A stretch of DNA of 27,473 bases from Candidatus Kuenenbacteria bacterium CG08_land_8_20_14_0_20_37_23. Its GTDB lineage: Bacteria; Patescibacteriota; Patescibacteriia; UBA2196; GWA2-42-15. Under the pieces are notes generated by a model that was not told the origin of the DNA, did not search any database, and saw only the letters and a list, made by a program, of their open reading frames with translations. Positions 1 through 6,635 of the stretch are shown here, piece by piece. A program made the translations under genes and the position numbers. The stretch spans positions 1-27,473 of the forward strand of contig PEXX01000055.1 in NCBI GenBank assembly GCA_002778965.1, read 5' to 3'. Within the stretch, counting starts at the first letter, position 1; every line of letters begins with the position of its first letter.

Positions 1-360
1 TTTTCCACCCAAGGCGGACCCGCCTCGGGTGGGAAGGACAATATGTACATTCCTATCGGCCAAAGCGGTTGGTTTCCTAAGGAAGGGACAAGACAGTATT
101 TTGACCAACAGCCCGAAGATGTCGCTGCTACCGTAGAAGCCCTTAACACAATGTTTCAGGTAACAAACGGGGGACATTACAAGGAATTAGCGAATATCGC
201 ATTTAATTGGTTTTTGGGGGATAATGTTCTTGGGCAGATTGTATATGATCGGACCACTGGAGGATGCCATGATGGGGTTGGGGAAAAATTTATTAACCTC
301 AACCAAGGTGCAGAATCTACAATCACTTACCTCTTAGCCCGCCTTTCTTTCGAGAACTAG
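1..360 (+). CDS. C-terminal end of a carbohydrate-active protein (partial, 5' end outside window)
   Basis: The reading frame is open from base 1 and ends at TAG 358-360, so this is the last 119 residues of a longer protein. The ATG at 43 is internal. Visible motifs are GQSGWFPKEG, FDQQPEDVAA, a helix ending AFNWFLGDN, YDRTTGGCHDG and NLNQGAESTITYLL. From memory, this series resembles the C-terminal alpha/alpha-barrel domain found with some bacterial group 4 glycosyltransferases and related glycosidase-like proteins. The exact enzyme cannot be named, and substrate and reaction are unknown. The gene ends just before a GC-rich hairpin that faces the convergent ABC transporter gene. The first 33 bases form a strong palindrome inside the coding frame. 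Confidence 0.55.
   Translation, partial: FSTQGGPASGGKDNMYIPIGQSGWFPKEGTRQYFDQQPEDVAATVEALNTMFQVTNGGHYKELANIAFNWFLGDNVLGQIVYDRTTGGCHDGVGEKFINLNQGAESTITYLLARLSFEN
5..32. repeat. GC-rich palindrome inside the partial first gene
   Basis: CCACCC (5-10) pairs with GGGTGG (27-32), and AGGCG (12-16) pairs with CGCCT (21-25) around a four-base loop. There is one A-C mismatch between the two stems. The palindrome is far more GC-rich than its surroundings and is translated in frame as part of the upstream protein. It resembles the dispersed short palindromes seen in some bacterial genomes, but copy number cannot be judged here. Confidence 0.5.
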
Positions 361-396
361 ATCCAACACTACTCATCCTGCTTTTGCGTAGAATAG

Positions 397-425
397 GCGG
401 CGCTCCAACTTCGTTGGCGCGCCGC
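397..425. terminator. GC-rich hairpin between convergent genes
   Basis: GCGGCGC (397-403) and CCAAC (405-409) pair with GTTGG (413-417) and GCGCCGC (419-425), with one T-C mismatch and a TTC loop. It lies between the end of the plus-strand partial gene and the stop codon of the minus-strand ABC transporter gene, overlapping that stop by one base. Neither side has a T-run, so it is not a classical intrinsic terminator. A bidirectional 3'-end structure or a dispersed palindrome are both possible. Confidence 0.45.
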
Positions 426-1678
426 TAGGAAACTTCGGTTAAAGAATTATCCTTAATAATATAGCACCTATCGCAAATTTTTCTCAATGCATCACGATGA
501 GAAACGATGATAGCTGTTTTGTCAGCAAGATAATCGGCCAAAAAATCGATGACTTTTTTCTCTGTTGCAGAATCCAAATGAGAGGTTGGTTCGTCTAGTA
601 ATACTATTTCACGATTGAGTAAAACACCACTGATAAGATTTATTCTCTGTTTCTGTCCGGCAGAAAGTTTAATTCCTTTTTCGCCAACGATTGTTTCTAA
701 ACCGTCTTCCAAGTTTCGCACCCAAGACAAAAGGTCGAGTTTATCAAAAATATCAAATATAGCTTCTTCTTCGATTTTTTGACCGAGAGTTATATTTTCT
801 CGCAGAGAAATATTAAAAAGCTCTGTTTCTTGCGAGATCATGGTAATATGTTTTTGAAAAAATTTTCTATTCATTTTTTCATACGACTGGCCATCAATTA
901 GACGTTCTCCTTTGTCTGGTTTTAGAAAGTTTGTAAATAAGTTTAAAAATGTTGTTTTACCCTCTCCTGATTTTCCGATGACACAAATTTTTTCTCCGCC
1001 CTTGATAACAAAATTAGGAATACTGATTTTCTTTTCAGTTCCAGGATGTTGAAAAAACACCTTACTAAACTTTATTTCTTCCCATTTCTGAATTTCTTTA
1101 TCCTCGTTTACCAACTCGCTTGGAGAAATAATTTTATCCAAGCTATTGATATACGCTTTCATTTCCATCAATGATTTGAAATTTTCTGATAGGCGTTCAA
1201 TGTTGCCTCTTACTATTGTGTAGGCTGCGATAAAAAGAATTAATACCGAAGCTGAAATGGCGCCTTTAGAAATTTGGAAGAGTAAAAATCCGATAGTAGA
1301 TAAGAAAGCAAAGCTGAATAATGTATGCAAGAAAAACCACCTATTAGCATGAAAGTTTTGAAGTCTTTGAATTTGATCATAATTTTCATCGGTTTTGCGA
1401 AATAGTTTGTTTTCCACGAAAGAATAAATGCCCAACCTTTTTACAGTAAGAATGTTAGACATAAAGTCAGTATATGATTCCAACAGCGAAGCCCTTTTTT
1501 TATTTAGTTCATCCGCAATTGGCACCATCTTTCTCGAAAGGATTGTGCTTATTGTTATAAAGATAGTTAAAACAATCAGGTTAATAACGGCGATAAAAAC
1601 CGATTCTCTAGCGGTAAAGTAGAAAAACAGGGTCATGTTTGAAATGCTTTTGGCAAAAGTCCAAAAAATATCAAACAT
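425..1678 (-). CDS. ABC exporter, second membrane part plus ATPase domain (3' part of a frameshifted gene)
   Basis: This is the C-terminal 417 residues of a half-size ABC exporter. Hydrophobic membrane segments lie near residues 16-48 and 113-156. The nucleotide-binding domain begins around residue 200, with Walker A GKSGEGKTT (235-243), Q-loop Gln283, signature LSAGQ (338-342), Walker B IVLLDEP (358-364) and switch His394. All ATPase residues are intact. The reading frame stays open upstream of the ATG at 1678 as far as 1741, encoding HHSGYILSLINK, which is typical exporter membrane-domain sequence. The ATG is therefore probably not the true start, and the gene continues into the 1740-2057 fragment. 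Substrate cannot be told. The first half, in another frame, and the XRE regulator lie just upstream in the same direction. Confidence 0.85.
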   Translation of the reverse strand: MFDIFWTFAKSISNMTLFFYFTARESVFIAVINLIVLTIFITISTILSRKMVPIADELNKKRASLLESYTDFMSNILTVKRLGIYSFVENKLFRKTDENYDQIQRLQNFHANRWFFLHTLFSFAFLSTIGFLLFQISKGAISASVLILFIAAYTIVRGNIERLSENFKSLMEMKAYINSLDKIISPSELVNEDKEIQKWEEIKFSKVFFQHPGTEKKISIPNFVIKGGEKICVIGKSGEGKTTFLNLFTNFLKPDKGERLIDGQSYEKMNRKFFQKHITMISQETELFNISLRENITLGQKIEEEAIFDIFDKLDLLSWVRNLEDGLETIVGEKGIKLSAGQKQRINLISGVLLNREIVLLDEPTSHLDSATEKKVIDFLADYLADKTAIIVSHRDALRKICDRCYIIKDNSLTEVS

Positions 1679-1739
1679 TATAGGCGCTAAACCATCAGAA
1701 ATCTTGTTTATGAGCGAGAGAATGTAGCCGGAATGATGA

Positions 1740-2057
1740 TTAATTAAATCTTTTTATTGGAAGTTTTTCTAAGGCCTTAAAATACTTCAAGCGTATATAA
1801 TTCCCAAATTGTGGACCAAGGGCTTCGCCCCATTTCCTGATAGTCCATTGGAGAAATAACGAAGCTAAGTAAAAGATGACAACTAGACGGATAAGATTTT
1901 GGAAATCACTTGGAGTAAAAGAACTTCTAGTAAATTCCGCGAGCACTGCGGGAACAAAAAATGTAGCTAAACCATCAAGAATTCCAGCGAGAAAAACAAG
2001 AGCAAATCTTGTTTTAAAGCGATCAAGGTTTTTATAGATAAATTTAAGTACGCTCAT
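1740..2057 (-). pseudogene. ABC exporter, N-terminal membrane fragment ended by a frameshift
   Basis: This 105-residue fragment starts at ATG 2057 and holds the first transmembrane helices of the exporter whose remainder lies at 425-1741. Hydrophobic stretches are near residues 17-40 and 55-70. It ends LPIKRFN then TAA, and the next frame continues directly with NHHSGYILS. The junction on the minus strand reads TTTAATTAATCATCAT. Removing one copy of the tandem TAAT restores a single frame reading KRFNHHSGY. The break is therefore best explained by a 4-base duplication, either a real mutation or an assembly error. Joined, the protein would be about 540 residues, near the usual size for a half exporter. 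The start codon lies 5 bases after the stop of the XRE gene, suggesting co-transcription. Confidence 0.8.
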
Positions 2058-2062
2058 AGTGT

Positions 2063-2272
2063 TTATTCGCTAATCAGTTTTTCAGCAGTTACGCCAAGTG
2101 CTTTGGCGACCTTCTGAACCGTTAGCAGAGACGGGTTTCGCATTCCGCGCCCTAAACCACTGATATAACTTCGGTGTACACCTAAAATTTTTGCCACATC
2201 GCCTTGCGACAATTTCTTTTTCAGGCGTACTTCTCTTAACTTTTTGCCGAATTGTATAACTCCGTTTGTCAT
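2063..2272 (-). CDS. Small XRE-family DNA-binding regulator
   Basis: A 69-residue protein made almost entirely of a Cro/CI-type helix-turn-helix domain: FGKKLREVRLKKKLSQGDVA, then ILGVHRSYISGLGRG as recognition region (about residues 22-43), and a helix ending in AKALGVTAEKL. It has no other domain, so it probably binds DNA as a dimer and regulates its own operon. It is the first gene of a minus-strand unit with the broken ABC exporter, 5 bases apart. An extended -10 promoter lies 20-30 bases upstream. The spacing argues that it controls the exporter, which is inference. No Shine-Dalgarno sequence precedes the ATG. Confidence 0.85.
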   Translation of the reverse strand: MTNGVIQFGKKLREVRLKKKLSQGDVAKILGVHRSYISGLGRGMRNPSLLTVQKVAKALGVTAEKLISE

Positions 2273-2298
2273 AATGGAATTTATCTACTCTTGCGGAT

Positions 2299-2327
2299 AT
2301 TATAGCAATTGTTGTATGATTGGTCTA
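2299..2327 (-). promoter_or_regulatory. Promoter of the XRE-ABC unit
   Basis: On the minus strand there is a perfect TATAAT (2304-2299) preceded by TGC, an extended -10. A weaker -35-like TAGACC (2327-2322) lies 17 bases upstream. Transcription would begin about 20 bases before the XRE start codon. Two direct AGCAATT repeats (2304-2310 and 2333-2339) overlap this region and could be operator sites. Confidence 0.5.
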
Positions 2328-2349
2328 TGGAGAGCAATTATGCTACAAT
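2320..2349 (+). promoter_or_regulatory. Possible divergent plus-strand promoter
   Basis: TTGGTC (2320-2325), an 18-base spacer and TACAAT (2344-2349) preceded by TGC form a reasonable sigma70-type promoter. It overlaps the -35 region of the divergent XRE promoter. No convincing gene follows, so if active it would transcribe the 2356-2600 stretch. Confidence 0.3.
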
Positions 2350-2621
2350 ACTAAAAGGGAGTAAAAATTTGTTGTGTGCGCACGGGTGGACGGGGCAAAC
2401 ACAACTTTCTTCCTGGCGGCGCATTTCGCAAAGCGAAATACGAAATTCGGCGGCGGAAAAATCGGAATCGGAAAGCGAGGGCGGGCAAAAATTCCTTCCC
2501 ACGTTAAAAAGACATACTGTTCGTTCAGTAATTGCGACCAATTCAGACATTTTTTAAAAATAGGAGTGAGTAGTATTTTAATTAAAATTCCGATTCTTTT
2601 TTAGGATTATTTTTAGAAATT
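2350..2621. other. Intergenic stretch without a recognisable gene
   Basis: This segment is more GC-rich than its surroundings in the middle (about 2370-2500). It contains GTTGTGT/ACACAAC as an inverted repeat and a perfect 7-base hairpin ATTTCGC-AAA-GCGAAAT (2423-2439). Three overlapping short open frames exist, but none has a recognisable motif or start context. Near gltX there is the AT palindrome ATTTTAATTAAAAT (2573-2586). It could be a decayed gene, a structured small RNA from the promoter at 2320-2349, or spacer. Confidence 0.35.
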
Positions 2622-4292
2622 TTATTTAAATACGGATAATTTTTTTAAAACTCTATCTTTACCTAGCACCAGCATAATTGAATACAGATCCGGTGTTTGA
2701 GTTCTTCCTGTAAGTAAAACTCGGAAAATTTTTGCAATGTCCGCGACGTTTCCTTTATATTTATTGGGATTTTCCTTAAAAATTTTAATGCTGTCAGCGT
2801 AGCCGTAAGCTCGCGAAATCTTTTTTATTTTTTCAAACCATTCATCTTTTGAATCGCTCTCGTTATATGATTTGATAAAGGAATCTACTATGTTATTGAT
2901 ATCTTCCGGATTGATTCCCGGAAGTTTTTGGGCTATGTCATCTATGGCCATATTAAAGTCAGTATCAAAAAAATATTCAACCTCTTTTTTTATGTTGGAC
3001 CACTTACCGATATCTTTTCTCACGTTGGTTCCACCGCGTCTTTCTATATTTAAAATTTTTTTCATATAATCAAGATTTTTTTCCATTGTTTCAGCAAATT
3101 GGTGATCGTATTTTTTCGCCCAATCCAGACATTTACAGTAGACTTCCTCAGAGGAATAGCGAGCAATAATTTCCTTGCTAATATCATTCAATTTGTTGAA
3201 ATCAAATAAAGGGCCGTTTGAGCTTGATAATTTTTCAAATGTAAGTTTAAATTTACGATTATTTTCATCCGGATTATGCTTTCTCCATTCCTCAAAATTT
3301 GAATTCGCTAAATTCAGCAAATATTCCATGACAGCGTCTGTTGGATATCCTTGTTTTTCATAATAAGATATGTTTGCTTCATGATCTTTTCTTTTGCTTA
3401 ATTTTCTTTTTGACTGGCCTTCCATTTTTTGAATCGGGAATATATGCCCGTATTGCGGCGGTTGCCATCTCATTGATGCGAACAATTGCAGATGCAATGG
3501 CAAAGACGGAAACCATTCATTGCCGCGGATCACGTGAGTTGTTCCCATCAAATGATCGTCAACAACGTGAGCCAGATGATAGGTCGGCAAGCCATTTGAT
3601 TTCATTATCACAATATCTTGATCATTTTCAGGCAATTCTCTTTTACCAAGCAGTATATCTTGAATTAAAATCTTATTATCAAAATCACCTCCAGACTTGA
3701 ATCTTATGACAAATTTTTTTCCTTCTTTTAGCGCATTTAAAACCTCCTCGTCTGATCTATCGCGCCATTTTGCCCATTGTTTATAGTATCCTGGCCTGAC
3801 GCTTTTGCTTTCTTGCATATCGCGCATCTCTTCAAGTTCTTGATTAGTGCTAAAGCACGGATAAGCCAAATTTTTTTCCAACAAAAATTTTATGTAGGTT
3901 TGATAAATTTTAACGCGTTGGCTTTGTTTGTATGGGCCGTATTGTCCAATCTCAAATCCGCTGGCTGTTTCGCCCTCGTCGATCTTAATGCCGTAATGTT
4001 CAAGCGCTTGGGCGATCAAATTAGATACCCCGCTGATCTCTCTTTTTTTGTCAGTGTCTTCAATGCGAAGATAAAACACACCGCCTGTTTGATGCGCCAA
4101 TCTTTCAGAAATCAGCGCTGTGTAAAGACTGCCGATGTGCATAAAACCGGTAGGGCTTGGAGCGATGCGCGTTATCATTGTTCCGTCAATTAGTTTTCTC
4201 GCGGGATATTTCTTCTCAAGATCTTCGGGCGTTGGGAGCGGTTGCGGAAACAATATTTTGATAATTTTTCTTTTATTTTCCGATTCTTCCAT
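2622..4292 (-). CDS. gltX: Glutamyl-tRNA synthetase
   Basis: A class I synthetase that activates glutamate with ATP and loads it on tRNA(Glu) in the cytoplasm. The HIGH-type motif is PSPTGFMHIGSLY (about 45-57). RIEDTDKKRE follows near 76, the tRNA/amino-acid pocket includes PTYHLAHVVDDHLMG (236-250), and the KMSKS-type motif is KLSKRK (297-302). The 556-residue length exceeds the usual 460-500. Some of the excess is an N-terminal extension of about 40 residues (FPQPLPTPEDLEKKYPARKL), which from memory also occurs in related CPR and clostridial enzymes. Whether it also charges tRNA(Gln) cannot be told, because no gatCAB genes are visible. A hairpin sits 10 bases before the ATG. rpmB lies upstream in the same direction. 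Confidence 0.96.
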   Translation of the reverse strand: MEESENKRKIIKILFPQPLPTPEDLEKKYPARKLIDGTMITRIAPSPTGFMHIGSLYTALISERLAHQTGGVFYLRIEDTDKKREISGVSNLIAQALEHYGIKIDEGETASGFEIGQYGPYKQSQRVKIYQTYIKFLLEKNLAYPCFSTNQELEEMRDMQESKSVRPGYYKQWAKWRDRSDEEVLNALKEGKKFVIRFKSGGDFDNKILIQDILLGKRELPENDQDIVIMKSNGLPTYHLAHVVDDHLMGTTHVIRGNEWFPSLPLHLQLFASMRWQPPQYGHIFPIQKMEGQSKRKLSKRKDHEANISYYEKQGYPTDAVMEYLLNLANSNFEEWRKHNPDENNRKFKLTFEKLSSSNGPLFDFNKLNDISKEIIARYSSEEVYCKCLDWAKKYDHQFAETMEKNLDYMKKILNIERRGGTNVRKDIGKWSNIKKEVEYFFDTDFNMAIDDIAQKLPGINPEDINNIVDSFIKSYNESDSKDEWFEKIKKISRAYGYADSIKIFKENPNKYKGNVADIAKIFRVLLTGRTQTPDLYSIMLVLGKDRVLKKLSVFK

Positions 4293-4301
4293 ATTTTATT
4301 T

Positions 4302-4330
4302 GTGTAAGCATAAATTTCATTATGCTTCAC
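4302..4330 (-). promoter_or_regulatory. Hairpin in the gltX leader
   Basis: AAGCATAA (4306-4313) and TTATGCTT (4320-4327) pair perfectly around a 6-base loop. GTG (4302-4304) and CAC (4328-4330) extend the stem past a one-base bulge. The base of the stem is 10 bases upstream of the gltX ATG on the minus strand, and no U-run follows. It could influence ribosome access or message stability. No promoter of good quality was found between rpmB and gltX (4293-4560), so read-through from rpmB is possible. Confidence 0.4.
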
Positions 4331-4560
4331 TGTATTTAGTTGGAGAAATAAATTTCAAGCCGGAGCGAATAAATTGGTTGATGGCTTAAAGCTATCAAAA
4401 AAATCAGAAAAAGTAAATACTCGTTAATATAATATGGATTATTTTGCCACTTTGCTTTTTTTTAATCAGATGCAGGCGCAAAACTTTTGATAAAAATAAA
4501 AAACAGCAGTGAGCATTGATAGACTGAAGTTTTTGTGATATGATAAATTATATTTAGTAA

Positions 4561-4740
4561 TTAGGCGAGAAGATTTTTTTTCATGGTTCTCAAGCATCTG
4601 GTGCAGACTTTCTTTTTTTTACCATCAAATGTGCGGGATTGCAAATTCAAAAATTTGCGAGTAATTGTTTTATTACGCGCGTGGGATATTTGAATGGCTT
4701 TTTGAGGACCGCGTCCGCAAATATCACAGATACGTGACAT
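4561..4740 (-). CDS. rpmB: 50S ribosomal protein L28
   Basis: A 59-residue protein read on the minus strand: MSRICDICGRGPQKA, then an SHARNKT segment, RKFLNLQS and KKVCTRCLRTMKK, ending at TAA. Two CxxC pairs (Cys5/Cys8 and Cys46/Cys49) make the zinc-ribbon form of L28, and the N-terminal half matches the family (CDICGRGP, then HARNKT). It binds the large subunit near the E-site side. It is shorter than the about 78-residue E. coli protein, as in other bacteria with compact L28. A near-consensus promoter lies upstream. The gene is easily missed because of its length. It shares direction with gltX, 268 bases downstream. Confidence 0.93.
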   Translation of the reverse strand: MSRICDICGRGPQKAIQISHARNKTITRKFLNLQSRTFDGKKKKVCTRCLRTMKKNLLA

Positions 4741-4784
4741 ATTTGTGTGAGGTGAATTTGTAACTAGTGAATGATAATGAAATC

Positions 4785-4812
4785 ATTGTAACATAAAAAG
4801 AGAAAATGTCAA
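4785..4812 (-). promoter_or_regulatory. rpmB promoter
   Basis: Read on the minus strand, a perfect -35 TTGACA (4812-4807), a 16-base spacer and a -10 TACAAT (4790-4785) give a strong sigma70-type promoter. The predicted start near 4778 leaves a leader of about 38 bases before the rpmB ATG. That leader has no Shine-Dalgarno sequence. Confidence 0.75.
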
Positions 4813-4901
4813 TTGAATCCACAATTGTCAGTCAGCGGCGCTATGCGAGAATAGAGCAGTGTTGTGGCCGGACAAGTTGTTAATTAATTTTTTTGTTTTT
4901 T

Positions 4902-5507
4902 ATGCAATTTTTATTCTTTTTTATAATAATCGTTCCGTCCGCAATCATACATGAATATGCTCATGGTTTTGCCGCTGACTGGCTTGGAGATCCAACAGCA
5001 AGGAATGCAGGCAGATTGACGCTTGATCCTAGGGCGCACATTGATATATTCGGCACGATTTTAATGCCAATACTTTTACTCGTTGTTTCAGCGGGCAATT
5101 TTATGTTTGCTTACGCCAAACCAGTGCCGTACAATCCTTATAATTTGATCAATAGAAAATGGGGGCCTGCGCTGGTGGGCGTTGCCGGGCCTGCCGCAAA
5201 TCTTATTGTTGCCGTAGCATTTGGGATGCTTGTTCGTTTTCTGCCGGCAAATGCTTTCACTTCGGTCGTGGCATTGGTTGTTTATGCCAATATACTGCTG
5301 GCGGTTTTTAATCTGGCGCCAATTCCGCCGCTTGACGGATCAAAAATTTTGTTTGCTGTTTTGCCAGAGTCAATGGAAAATTTTAAAATTAATCTTGAGC
5401 GTTGGGGTTTTGTTATTTTGCTTTTTTTTATTTTTTATCTTTTTAACTGGATAGTCCCGATTATTCAATGGTTATTTGAGATCATTACGGGTAAAGTTTT
5501 ATTTTAG
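4902..5507 (+). CDS. M50-family membrane metalloprotease (site-2-protease-like)
   Basis: A 201-residue integral membrane zinc peptidase. The zinc-binding HExxH motif is HEYAH (17-21) in the first membrane helix. The second conserved motif is NLAPIPPLDG (137-146), whose Asp145 is the third zinc ligand in this family. Four to five hydrophobic segments and GPAANLIVA (about 96-104) fit the short bacterial M50 subfamily without a PDZ domain. Such proteases cut substrates within the membrane; the substrate here is unknown. The ATG at 4902 is chosen over a TTG three codons upstream. tsaE follows 19 bases later, so the two are probably co-transcribed. Confidence 0.9.
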   Translation: MQFLFFFIIIVPSAIIHEYAHGFAADWLGDPTARNAGRLTLDPRAHIDIFGTILMPILLLVVSAGNFMFAYAKPVPYNPYNLINRKWGPALVGVAGPAANLIVAVAFGMLVRFLPANAFTSVVALVVYANILLAVFNLAPIPPLDGSKILFAVLPESMENFKINLERWGFVILLFFIFYLFNWIVPIIQWLFEIITGKVLF

Positions 5508-5526
5508 CCGAAATATATAAATTGTT

Positions 5527-5976
5527 GTGAAGAATTTGTTGGCTACTCAATCTGAAAAAGAAACTACCGCGTTTGGCAGAAAGTTTGCCGGTGAATTGAA
5601 AGGCGCGGTTGTTTTCGGTTTGACAGGAGATTTAGGGACTGGCAAAACTCAATTTGTCAAAGGATTGGCCAAAGGTCTTGGCGTTAAAGAAAATATAACC
5701 AGTCCAACGTTTGTTTTGATGAGAACTTATAGGTTGAAAGGCAAGATTGAAAATTTTGTCCATATTGATTGTTACAGGATTTCAAGTTCAGACGAATTAT
5801 TAAATTTTGGGCTAAAGGAATATATAGAGGAAGGCAAGAGCATTATTGCTATTGAGTGGGCTGAGAAGATAAAGGATATTTTGTGTATTGATACAGTATG
5901 GATTAATTTTTGGCATGGCGGAAGAGAGAATGAAAGAAGGCTGGAATTCAAAAATTTGACAATATTCAAAAAATAG
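5527..5976 (+). CDS. tsaE: tRNA threonylcarbamoyladenosine biosynthesis ATPase TsaE
   Basis: A 149-residue P-loop protein that works with TsaB and TsaD to make t6A at position 37 of ANN-decoding tRNAs. Visible family motifs are Walker A GDLGTGKT (34-41), SPTF (59-62), HIDCYR (79-84) and IEWAEK (109-114). Length is normal. It starts at GTG; no better upstream or downstream start fits the family N-terminus. It follows the M50 protease by 19 bases and precedes the str cluster by 124 bases. Partners TsaB, TsaD and TsaC are not in the window. Confidence 0.94.
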   Translation: MKNLLATQSEKETTAFGRKFAGELKGAVVFGLTGDLGTGKTQFVKGLAKGLGVKENITSPTFVLMRTYRLKGKIENFVHIDCYRISSSDELLNFGLKEYIEEGKSIIAIEWAEKIKDILCIDTVWINFWHGGRENERRLEFKNLTIFKK

Positions 5977-6025
5977 TTTTAAATATAAATAGAATTGAAT
6001 AATATTAATAAGAGATTAATATAAT
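5956..6025 (+). promoter_or_regulatory. Candidate promoters for the str cluster
   Basis: Two overlapping candidates precede rpsL. One is TTGACA (5956-5961), inside the end of tsaE, with TAAATA 18 bases on. The other is TTGAAT (5995-6000) with a perfect TATAAT (6020-6025) after a long 19-base spacer. Either would place the start 70-110 bases upstream of the rpsL ATG. An AT hairpin AAATATT-TAA-AATATTT (6079-6095) ends 5 bases before that ATG. Confidence 0.4.
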
Positions 6026-6100
6026 GCCGGAAAGAGATTTTTTGGCACTCATAAATTACTCTTTATTTATTATCCATGAAATATTTAAAATATTTATTTT

Positions 6101-6535
6101 ATGCCTACAATTAGTCAGTTGATACGCAAAGGAAGAAAAAGAAAGGCGAAAAAATCCAAGACGCCCGTTTTGCGTATTACTCAAAATATCACGAAGAGAA
6201 CTAAGAAAGAACGCCGCCGCGGCAGTCCTTTTAAAAGAGGAGTCTGTTTGAGAGTCACAACAACAACCCCAAAAAAACCAAATTCAGCTTTGCGCAAAAT
6301 AGCCAGAGTAAGACTGTCCAATGGCGAGGAAGTGACGGCCTATATTCCAGGCGAAGGACACAATCTGCAAGAACACTCAATCGTGATGATCAGAGGAGGA
6401 AGAGTCAAGGATTTGGCAGGGGTAAGATACAAGATAGTCAGGGCGGTTTATGACACCCAGGGAGTGGAAGGCAGGAGACAAGCCAGGAGTTGTTATGGCG
6501 CCAAAAAAGAGAAGGCAAAAGCGAAGAAAGAATAG
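6101..6535 (+). CDS. rpsL: 30S ribosomal protein S12
   Basis: S12 of the decoding centre, 144 residues against 124 in E. coli. The core is clear: KRGVC, TTTPKKPNSALRK (54-66), GEGHNLQEHS (84-93) and IRGGRVKDL (97-105). Two things are odd. First, the segment after PVL (residues 25-43) holds a basic insertion, RITQNITKRTKKERRRGS, in place of the few residues found in E. coli. Second, VKDLAGVRY has Ala106 where the family almost always has Pro (E. coli Pro91 counting Met). Mutants at that proline change the streptomycin response in E. coli. The lysine of PKKPNS is retained. It is the first gene of rpsL-rpsG-fusA. Confidence 0.98.
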   Translation: MPTISQLIRKGRKRKAKKSKTPVLRITQNITKRTKKERRRGSPFKRGVCLRVTTTTPKKPNSALRKIARVRLSNGEEVTAYIPGEGHNLQEHSIVMIRGGRVKDLAGVRYKIVRAVYDTQGVEGRRQARSCYGAKKEKAKAKKE

Positions 6536-6573
6536 AAATTATTATGTTGTTATTAAATTAATAAGGTGTCTGG

Positions 6574-6612
6574 GACTATTTTATTCTTACGTCTAATCAG
6601 AATAAAATAGTC
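6574..6612 (+). promoter_or_regulatory. Long perfect hairpin between rpsL and rpsG
   Basis: GACTATTTTATTCT (6574-6587) pairs perfectly with AGAATAAAATAGTC (6599-6612) around an 11-base loop. Three more pairs extend below one mismatch. It sits 24 bases before the rpsG start, with no U-run. In E. coli, S7 binds the rpsL-rpsG intercistronic RNA and represses its own translation; this hairpin occupies the same place, though the sequences do not look alike. Confidence 0.55.
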
Positions 6613-6635
6613 ACAGTTCTCGCCTCGTTTGAAAT

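Noticed and set aside
2309..2604. Three overlapping short open frames (plus and minus strand) upstream of gltX
   Set aside because: They occupy the same GC-rich stretch in conflicting frames and show no domain, start context or length that favours one.
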